From NCBI GenBank assembly GCA_012719335.1, contig JAAYAO010000326.1, positions 1 to 10,265 on the forward strand: 10,265 nucleotides of DNA, read 5' to 3'. Of the stretch, positions 5,812-10,265 are shown piece by piece. The translations under genes were made by a program, and so were the position numbers. This stretch comes from Propionibacterium sp. Its GTDB lineage: Bacteria > Actinomycetota > Actinomycetes > Propionibacteriales > Propionibacteriaceae. Each line of letters starts with the position of its first letter. Position 1 is the first letter of the stretch. Below the pieces are notes generated by a model. It made no database searches and was not told where the DNA came from. It saw only the letters and a program-made list of their open reading frames with translations.

Positions 5812-6246
5812 ATGACTGTCAGCCAACCCGCAGTTCGGTATGCCCACGCCGTCGATCGTCGCGATGTCGATGCTCTCGCGGCCCTGTTCACCCCCGAGGC
5901 CGTGTTCGTCCTCGACCCGGCCATGGCCCAACCCGGCCAGCCGGGCCACTGGGAAGGACGTGATGCGATCGCCGAGGGGGTGATCGCCGGTGTCACCGGC
6001 CTGATCGCCACCCGGCACGAGACCTGCGGCCAGACCGTGCAGGTCGATGGGGATACCGCCACCACCCACACCTACTGCCAGGCCCACCACATCTTCGAGC
6101 GCAAGGGCGTGCCCACCGACGAGGTGATGGCCCTGCAATACCGCGACACGCTGCAGCGCTCCGGTGACGACTGGTTGATCAGCCGCCGCGAGGTCTTCCT
6201 CGACTGGTCCTGGCGGCAGGAAGTGCGGCTCCCGAAACGCGACTGA
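5812..6246 (+). CDS. SnoaL/NTF2-fold protein (nuclear transport factor 2 family)
   Basis: This 144-residue single-domain protein has an alpha+beta cone fold, as in polyketide cyclases, dehydratases and ring-hydroxylating dioxygenase beta subunits. Seen: the N-terminal helix motif RYAHAVDRRDVDALAALFTPEAVFVLDP (9-36), GREAIAEG-like GRDAIAEGV (49-57), the core histidine in ATRHETCGQTVQVDGDTATTHTY (66-88), and a final strand GDDWLISRREVFLDWSW. This matches the SnoaL-like_4 group, whose members are mostly uncharacterised. ATG 5812 is the only reasonable start because an in-frame TAG lies at 5794; there is no ribosome-binding site, so a leaderless mRNA is likely. It is convergent with an SDR gene, so an isomerase or dehydratase role in a shared pathway is possible but speculative. 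Confidence 0.85.
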   Translation: MTVSQPAVRYAHAVDRRDVDALAALFTPEAVFVLDPAMAQPGQPGHWEGRDAIAEGVIAGVTGLIATRHETCGQTVQVDGDTATTHTYCQAHHIFERKGVPTDEVMALQYRDTLQRSGDDWLISRREVFLDWSWRQEVRLPKRD

Positions 6247-6253
6247 GCGGGGT

Positions 6254-6268
6254 CGGGGCGCCGCCCCG
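6254..6268. terminator. Small GC hairpin just after the SnoaL-like gene
   Basis: CGGGGC-GCC-GCCCCG forms a six-bp, all-GC stem with a three-base loop, starting seven bases after the stop codon. There is no run of T after it, so it is at most a weak intrinsic terminator or an mRNA-stabilising 3' end. Confidence 0.35.
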
Positions 6269-6290
6269 CGGTGGGGCAGCGCCCGGCCCC

Positions 6291-6370
6291 GTGACCGAAA
6301 ACGACGCGAATCCGGCTCCGTTCTGCCCGGAAAGGGGCCGTGAGCCCGATTTCGTGTCGTTTTCGGTCAC
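6291..6370. repeat. 80-bp imperfect inverted repeat in a convergent intergenic gap
   Basis: The left arm begins GTGACCGAAAACGACGCGAA (6291-6310) and the right arm ends with its reverse complement, TTCGTGTCGTTTTCGGTCAC (6351-6370), with one mismatch in 20. Pairing continues inward through GGCTC (6314-6318) against GAGCC (6342-6346) with one bulge and one mismatch. A further inner GCCC/GGGG stem (6325-6328 and 6335-6338) closes a GGAAAG loop. The arms are much richer in A and T than their surroundings. The element sits between the stop codons of two convergent genes. It may be a bidirectional terminator, a dispersed REP/MITE-like palindrome, or a protein-binding cruciform. I cannot see other copies in this window. 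Confidence 0.85.
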
Positions 6371-6383
6371 GGGTGGCTCCGGG

Positions 6384-6397
6384 GTCGCCCGTGCGAC
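6384..6397. terminator. Small hairpin downstream of the SDR gene
   Basis: GTCGC-CCGT-GCGAC forms a five-bp stem with a four-base loop, 11 bases beyond the SDR stop codon on the minus strand. There is no U-tract. Together with the hairpin at 6254-6268 and the 80-bp repeat it fills the convergent gap with secondary structure. Confidence 0.25.
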
Positions 6398-6408
6398 GGC
6401 GCCGGGGC

Positions 6409-7248
6409 TCAGGACGGCCGGGGCGTCCGGCCGGCCTCCAGGTCGGCCACCACCTGCACCGACTGCACCCGGGTGCCCAGGTGTGCGGCCGATTCCTCGG
6501 CGGTGGACAGCCAGACCGCGGCCCGCGCCGGTACCTGCGGCGGGTTGGTCGCGGTGTGTTCGGCGACCTTCTCGGTGCCGCCCCGGGCGACACCGGATTC
6601 GGTGATCACGAAGCCGGGGTCCAAGTTGAAGGCGCGTACCCCCTGCGGCCCGAACTCGGCGTTCACCATGCCGGCCAATCGGCCGAAGGCCGCCTTCGAG
6701 GCCGCATACGACAGCCCCCAGCCGCCCTCACCGGCGGGCTTGGGCGGGTCGAGGTAGGCCGAGCCGGAGATGATGTTGATGAAGGTACCCCCGCCGCCGG
6801 CGAGCATGTGCGGGACGACCGTGCGGGTCAGGGCGATCTGGTGCAGGAAGTTGCCCCGCCACATCGCCTCGGCATCGGCGAACTTGATGTCCAGCAGCTT
6901 GTCCATGTTGCCCTCGGTCTGGGCGTAGGCGTTGTTCACGCACACATCGAGCCGGCCCAGCTCGGCCACCACCTGATCGGCGACGGACTCGACCTCGGCG
7001 AGGTTCAACAGGTCCATCCGGATGGTGGCCACCGTGGCCCCGTGCGAGGCGAGCTCGTCGCGGGCCGATTCCAGGGAACCGGGTACCGAGACCTCGTCCG
7101 ACCCGGTGCGGGCCTTGACCCGGCCCTCGCCCTCGCGCACGGTGCGTGCGGTGATCGCCACGTCGAAGCCGGCTTTGGCGAACTCGACCGCGGTGGCGCG
7201 TCCGATACCCCGGCTGGCCCCGGTGACCAGAACGACCGGCCGGCTCAC
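6409..7248 (-). CDS. Short-chain dehydrogenase/reductase (SDR) oxidoreductase
   Basis: This 279-residue NAD(P)-dependent oxidoreductase has a Rossmann fold. Seen: cofactor loop T9-G-A-S-R-G-I-G16, adenine-contacting D79 (MDLLN), N105-N-A-Y (NNAG in most SDRs), and the strand FINIISGSAYL with catalytic Ser at 161 or 163. The active-site Y181-A-A-S-K185 and D210-P-G motif follow. Y181 lies about 18-20 residues after the serine instead of the usual 13, because of an inserted loop rich in P and G (168-178). The GTG at 7248 overlaps the stop of the acyl-CoA synthetase gene (GTGA), with GGGAG upstream, so the two are translationally coupled. This suggests the SDR acts on the acyl-CoA, or its derivative, made by the synthetase. 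Substrate unknown; fatty acid or sterol side-chain metabolism is plausible. Confidence 0.93.
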   Translation of the reverse strand: MSRPVVLVTGASRGIGRATAVEFAKAGFDVAITARTVREGEGRVKARTGSDEVSVPGSLESARDELASHGATVATIRMDLLNLAEVESVADQVVAELGRLDVCVNNAYAQTEGNMDKLLDIKFADAEAMWRGNFLHQIALTRTVVPHMLAGGGGTFINIISGSAYLDPPKPAGEGGWGLSYAASKAAFGRLAGMVNAEFGPQGVRAFNLDPGFVITESGVARGGTEKVAEHTATNPPQVPARAAVWLSTAEESAAHLGTRVQSVQVVADLEAGRTPRPS

Positions 7249-8942
7249 AGGAAACGCTCCCGGCCGTAGTTGCTGAATTCGGTGTCCAAGGCTCTCTTCT
7301 CCTCCTCGGTCATGGCGTGGTACTCCACCGGCCCCCGACCCACCCAGCGGTACACCAGTTCATCGGTGTGCCACTTGTCGGCCTGCAGGTCACGTTTGAG
7401 CACTTTGTTCGAACCGGTCACCGGCAGGTTGCCCGACACCCGGACGAATCGTGGGGTTGCCTTCGTGCCCAGGTCGGCCTGGTCACGCAGGAAGGCGGCG
7501 AAGTCGGCCGGGTCGAAGTCGGCCGGCGAAGCGACCTCGATCGCGGCCATCGCCTGATCGCCCGAGCGCGGGTCAGGCACGGCGAAGACGCCGCAGGCGA
7601 TGGTGGCGGGGTAGCGGCGCAGCACGTGTTCGATGATCAACGCGGAGGTGTTCTCCCCGTCGATCCGGATCCAGTCACCCTTGCGGCCGGCGAAGTAGAT
7701 GAAGCCCGCCTCGTCGACGTATCCGAGGTCACCGGTCCAGTACCAGCCGTTGCGCAACCGTTCGGCGTCGGCCTCGTCGTTCTTGTAGTACCCCTCGAAG
7801 GCGCGGGCCCCCTCGATGTTGATCATCTCGCCGATCGCCTCGTCGGGGTTCTGGACGATGCCGTGCTCGTCCAGGATCGCGGCGGGCCGCTCCTCGAAAG
7901 TGTCGGGGTTGACGATCTTGATCCCGGCGTGGGCCGGACGACCCAGGGCGCCACCGGGGGCATCGGGGTCCAACTTCACCGAACCGGCACCCTCCGACGA
8001 CCCGTAGCCCTCGTACAACTGGGCGCCGAAACGGCGGACGAACTCCACCTTGTCGTTCGGGGAGGCTTCGGTGCCGAACCCCCGCTGCAGGGTGTTGTCG
8101 ATGTCGTCGGGTTGCTCGGGGGTGGCCATCAGGTAGCCGAGCGCCTTGCCCACGTAGGTGAAGAAGGTGGCACCGAAGAAGCGGACGTCGTCGAGGAACT
8201 TCGAGGCGGAGAACTTCGGCGTGAGCGCGACGGTGGCCCCGTTCACCAGGGCCGGCGCCCACAGGGCCATCAATGCGTTGCCGTGGAACATCGGCATGCA
8301 GCAGTAGTCGATGTCGTCGCGGGTGTGGAAGTACTTGCGGGTGTTGAAGTGACCCAGCCACACCAGCCGGCGCTGCGAGCACTTCACGGCCTTCGACCGG
8401 CCGGTGGTGCCGGAGGTGAACAGCAACAGGTGCAGCGACTCCGGGCCGACCCCCTCGGCGGCGGCCGGTTCGACCCGCTCGCGCAGTTCGGCGACCCGGG
8501 CCAGGTACCCGGGGTCGTCGACCAGCAGGAACCGGTCCGGGCCCAGGCCGTGGTCGAGCCCGCCCAGCCGCTGCATCCCGGCGGTGTCGGTGACGATCAG
8601 TTGGCAGTCGACGAAACGCAACTCATCGGCCAGTTCGGCGTCGCCCCGGGTGGGGTTGATGCCGACGATGGTGGCACCGACCAGCGCGGCCCCGCCCAGC
8701 CAGAAGGCGAAGTCGGGAACGTTCTCCAGCAGCACGCCGATGTGGAAGGGGCCGTCGGTGCGCAGCTCCTGGGCCAGGGCACCGCGGGCGGCCGACTCGC
8801 GCACCACCTCGTCCCAGGTCCAGGTCTGTTCCCGGGTACGCAGGCCGGGGTGGTCGTCACCCAGCCGCGCCAACAGAGCCGTGGCGATGTCCGGGTAATC
8901 GTCCGGACGAGGCGTGCGTGGGTCGTCGGTCACATCGGTCAT
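7245..8942 (-). CDS. AMP-forming acyl-CoA synthetase (FadD-like)
   Basis: This 565-residue member of the ANL superfamily activates a carboxylic acid with ATP to acyl-AMP, then to acyl-CoA. All core motifs are intact: P-loop FTSGTTGRSK (175-184), YGSSEG (313-318), YWTGDLG with D405, hinge GRKGDWIRIDGEN (419-431) and the C-terminal catalytic lysine K513 in TGSNKVLK. The sequence style (FHGNALMALW, FTYVGKALGYL, IRIDGENTSA) resembles the mycobacterial FadD1/FadD17 and FATP-like group, acting on long-chain or bulky acids; this subgrouping is from memory. ATG 8942 has a strong GAGGAGGG about seven bases upstream. The gene lies 77 bases after nhaA and overlaps the SDR gene by GTGA. A possible -10, TAGCGT, at 8966-8971 suggests its own promoter. 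Confidence 0.94.
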   Translation of the reverse strand: MTDVTDDPRTPRPDDYPDIATALLARLGDDHPGLRTREQTWTWDEVVRESAARGALAQELRTDGPFHIGVLLENVPDFAFWLGGAALVGATIVGINPTRGDAELADELRFVDCQLIVTDTAGMQRLGGLDHGLGPDRFLLVDDPGYLARVAELRERVEPAAAEGVGPESLHLLLFTSGTTGRSKAVKCSQRRLVWLGHFNTRKYFHTRDDIDYCCMPMFHGNALMALWAPALVNGATVALTPKFSASKFLDDVRFFGATFFTYVGKALGYLMATPEQPDDIDNTLQRGFGTEASPNDKVEFVRRFGAQLYEGYGSSEGAGSVKLDPDAPGGALGRPAHAGIKIVNPDTFEERPAAILDEHGIVQNPDEAIGEMINIEGARAFEGYYKNDEADAERLRNGWYWTGDLGYVDEAGFIYFAGRKGDWIRIDGENTSALIIEHVLRRYPATIACGVFAVPDPRSGDQAMAAIEVASPADFDPADFAAFLRDQADLGTKATPRFVRVSGNLPVTGSNKVLKRDLQADKWHTDELVYRWVGRGPVEYHAMTEEEKRALDTEFSNYGRERFL

Positions 8943-8965
8943 GGGTGGGCCCTCCTCGCGGGCAC

Positions 8966-8971
8966 ACGCTA
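8966..8971 (-). promoter_or_regulatory. Possible -10 element (TAGCGT) of the acyl-CoA synthetase-SDR operon
   Basis: TAGCGT fits TAnnnT and lies 23 bases upstream of the ATG at 8942. A transcript starting about seven bases downstream would still include the GAGGAGGG ribosome-binding site. The -35 position (around 8989-8994) reads GTCACA, a poor match. Unlike several other genes in the window, this one has a standard leader. Confidence 0.3.
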
Positions 8972-8973
8972 AT

Positions 8974-8990
8974 CATCCGCCGGGTGGATG
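8974..8990. terminator. Hairpin between nhaA and the acyl-CoA synthetase gene
   Basis: CATCCGCCGGGTGGATG folds into a seven-bp stem, including one G-T wobble, with a three-base loop. It lies 30 bases past the nhaA stop codon. On the minus strand it is followed by ATTAG rather than a U-run, so it is a weak terminator candidate. It may separate nhaA from the downstream operon or mark the 3' end of nhaA mRNA. Confidence 0.35.
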
Positions 8991-9019
8991 TGACGGGCCG
9001 ATCCCGCTACCCGGGAGGG

Positions 9020-10231
9020 CTACTTCTCCCAGGCCGGTACCGGGCTGGGTCGGCGCCGCCGCAGCAGCACGGTGGCGATCACCGCCGACAGCACCGAGCC
9101 GATCAGCACCGCGGCCTTCGCCGCGTCCAACAGGGCCGGGTCCCCGGGGAAGCTCAGTTCGGTCACCAACAGGGCGACGGTGAAGCCGATGCCGCCGAGC
9201 ATCGCCACCGAGAAGACGTCCGACCAGCGCAGCCCCTCGGGCAGTGCGGCCTTGGTGATCCGGGCGGCGAGCCAGGCCGCCCCGGAGATGCCGATCACCT
9301 TGCCCACGATCAGGCCGGCGATGATGCCCAGGGCCACCGGTTCGGTGACGATCCGCTGCAGGGCCGGGCCGGTGACCACCACGCCGGCCGACATCAACGC
9401 GAAGATCGGCACCGCGATGCTGGACGAGATGGGGCGCCAGAAATGCTCCCACCGATCGATCGGGTCGAGGGTTTCGGCGGCCGAGGTGCGGGTCAACAAC
9501 CCCAACAGCACCCCGGTGATGGTGGCGTGCACCCCGGAGGAGTACATGCACCACCAGGCGATCAGGAACAGCACCAGGTAGATCGGCCAGGCGTCGATCC
9601 GGGCCCGTTGCAGCACGAACCAGACCAGGGCACAGGCCAGCGCCCCGCCCAGCCAGGCCCAGGCCAGGGAGCTGGTGAACACCACCGCGATCACCGCGAT
9701 CGCGCCGATGTCGTCCACGATCGCCAGAGTCAGCAGGAAGGCCCGCAAACCGACCGGCAGCCGGGGGCCGGCCAGGGCGAGCACGGTCAACGCGAAGGCG
9801 ATGTCGGTGGCCATCGGAATCGCCCAGCCGTCGGTGCGGCCTCCGTCCATCGTCAGGTTGATCGCCAGGTAGAGGCCGGCCGGGACGATCATGCCGCCGA
9901 TGGCGGCCGCGATCGGCACCATGGCCTGGGCCGGACGCCGCAGCGATCCGGCGGTCAACTCACGTTTCAGCTCCATGCCGGCCACGAAGAAGAACACCGT
10001 CAGCAGGCCGTCGGCGGCCCAGTGCTGCAGGTTCAACGGGCCCAGGTAGGTCTGCTGGACGGCGTGGTACGAGGCGGTGTGCAGGTTGGCCCAGGTGATC
10101 CCGGCGACCGCGGCGACCAACATGAAGATGCCGCCGAAGGTTTCCGTCCGCAGTACATCGGAGATCGCGATGGCGTCTTGCCGGTCGGGCCGCGGGAACA
10201 AGACGAGCGGACGGCGGCGGCGCTGATTCAT
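9020..10231 (-). CDS. nhaA: Na+/H+ antiporter NhaA
   Basis: This 403-residue integral membrane antiporter exchanges cytoplasmic Na+ (or Li+) for external protons, for pH and sodium homeostasis. Seen: about 11-12 hydrophobic helices, FFFVAGMELKRE (80-91), MATDIAFALTVLAL (140-153) with D143 equivalent to E. coli D133, and the ion-binding pair D173-D174 in LAIVDDIGAI (D163/D164 in E. coli). SGVHATITGVLLG (232-244) and GKVIGI with K311 (E. coli K300) follow. All key residues are intact and the length is normal for the family. The ATG at 10231 has AAGGAG upstream with a short four-base spacer. Only 34 bases of upstream sequence are visible, too little to assign a promoter. Confidence 0.97.
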   Translation of the reverse strand: MNQRRRRPLVLFPRPDRQDAIAISDVLRTETFGGIFMLVAAVAGITWANLHTASYHAVQQTYLGPLNLQHWAADGLLTVFFFVAGMELKRELTAGSLRRPAQAMVPIAAAIGGMIVPAGLYLAINLTMDGGRTDGWAIPMATDIAFALTVLALAGPRLPVGLRAFLLTLAIVDDIGAIAVIAVVFTSSLAWAWLGGALACALVWFVLQRARIDAWPIYLVLFLIAWWCMYSSGVHATITGVLLGLLTRTSAAETLDPIDRWEHFWRPISSSIAVPIFALMSAGVVVTGPALQRIVTEPVALGIIAGLIVGKVIGISGAAWLAARITKAALPEGLRWSDVFSVAMLGGIGFTVALLVTELSFPGDPALLDAAKAAVLIGSVLSAVIATVLLRRRRPSPVPAWEK

Positions 10232-10265
10232 CGGTCTCCTTGGGTAGCAAGATTGTTTTGCCGAC

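Noticed and set aside
6291..6605. Short open frames on both strands starting GTG-ACC-GAA-AAC (M-T-E-N-D...) at the 80-bp repeat
   Set aside because: The two peptides resemble each other only because they read the same inverted repeat from either side. No ribosome-binding site supports either.
7317..8972. 551-codon open frame on the plus strand opposite the acyl-CoA synthetase gene
   Set aside because: It mirrors the synthetase in the antisense phase typical of high-GC genomes and shows no family motif.
8989..9004. Possible CRP site TGTGA upstream of the acyl-CoA synthetase gene
   Set aside because: The required second half-site six bases later reads GATCC, which does not match TCACA.

Overview
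This window looks like an ordinary chromosomal core segment from a GC-rich actinomycete. The evidence is the strong G/C bias at third codon positions, GTG and TTG starts, a GlxR/Crp-type regulator with the actinobacterial HTH sequence, and the crp-nth-tlpA-Nudix gene order known from mycobacteria, streptomycetes and nocardioids. I cannot name the genus; Propionibacteriales is my guess. There are no transposons, phage modules, tRNA or rRNA genes, CRISPR arrays or toxin-antitoxin pairs. Coding density is very high, and the longest gene-free stretch is about 160 bases.

Layout. Positions 1-2327 hold a minus-strand cluster, in transcription order: a 52-residue DUF4177-type protein, a RidA-family protein, a NUDT19-like Nudix hydrolase, a LACTB2-like metallo-beta-lactamase-fold hydrolase, and an ArsA-type ATPase cut off by the window edge. 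The first four are joined by overlapping or abutting stop and start codons (GTGA, TGATTG, ATGA), so they are almost certainly co-translated. Positions 2396-3073 encode a Crp/Fnr (GlxR-like) regulator. It is divergent from nth (endonuclease III), which overlaps a TlpA/ResA-like thiol-disulfide lipoprotein gene by 4 bases. A CoA-type Nudix hydrolase follows on the same strand. A two-TM 'phage holin family' membrane protein (minus) and a SnoaL/NTF2-fold protein (plus) diverge from a 58-bp spacer that contains a perfect 13-bp palindrome. From 6409 to the end, three minus-strand genes run nhaA, acyl-CoA synthetase, SDR oxidoreductase, the last two overlapping by GTGA. The convergent gap between the SnoaL gene and the SDR gene holds a conspicuous 80-bp imperfect inverted repeat flanked by two small GC hairpins.

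How it works together. The genes are mostly housekeeping: metabolite repair or CoA turnover (RidA, two Nudix enzymes, MBL), base-excision repair (Nth), extracytoplasmic thiol redox (TlpA), cAMP-responsive regulation (Crp), fatty or sterol-type acyl activation (FadD plus SDR) and Na+/H+ antiport (NhaA). The most notable signals are not new genes. They are (i) a repeated promoter geometry, TAnnnT followed by 6-7 bases and then ATG with no convincing Shine-Dalgarno, at several genes, which predicts leaderless mRNAs; (ii) the 80-bp inverted repeat; (iii) the tightly coupled DUF4177-RidA-Nudix-MBL module next to an ArsA ATPase, which has no established joint function that I know of; and (iv) the absence of a MarP-type protease gene after the CoA Nudix gene. 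I found no clear evidence of an undescribed defence or mobile system.
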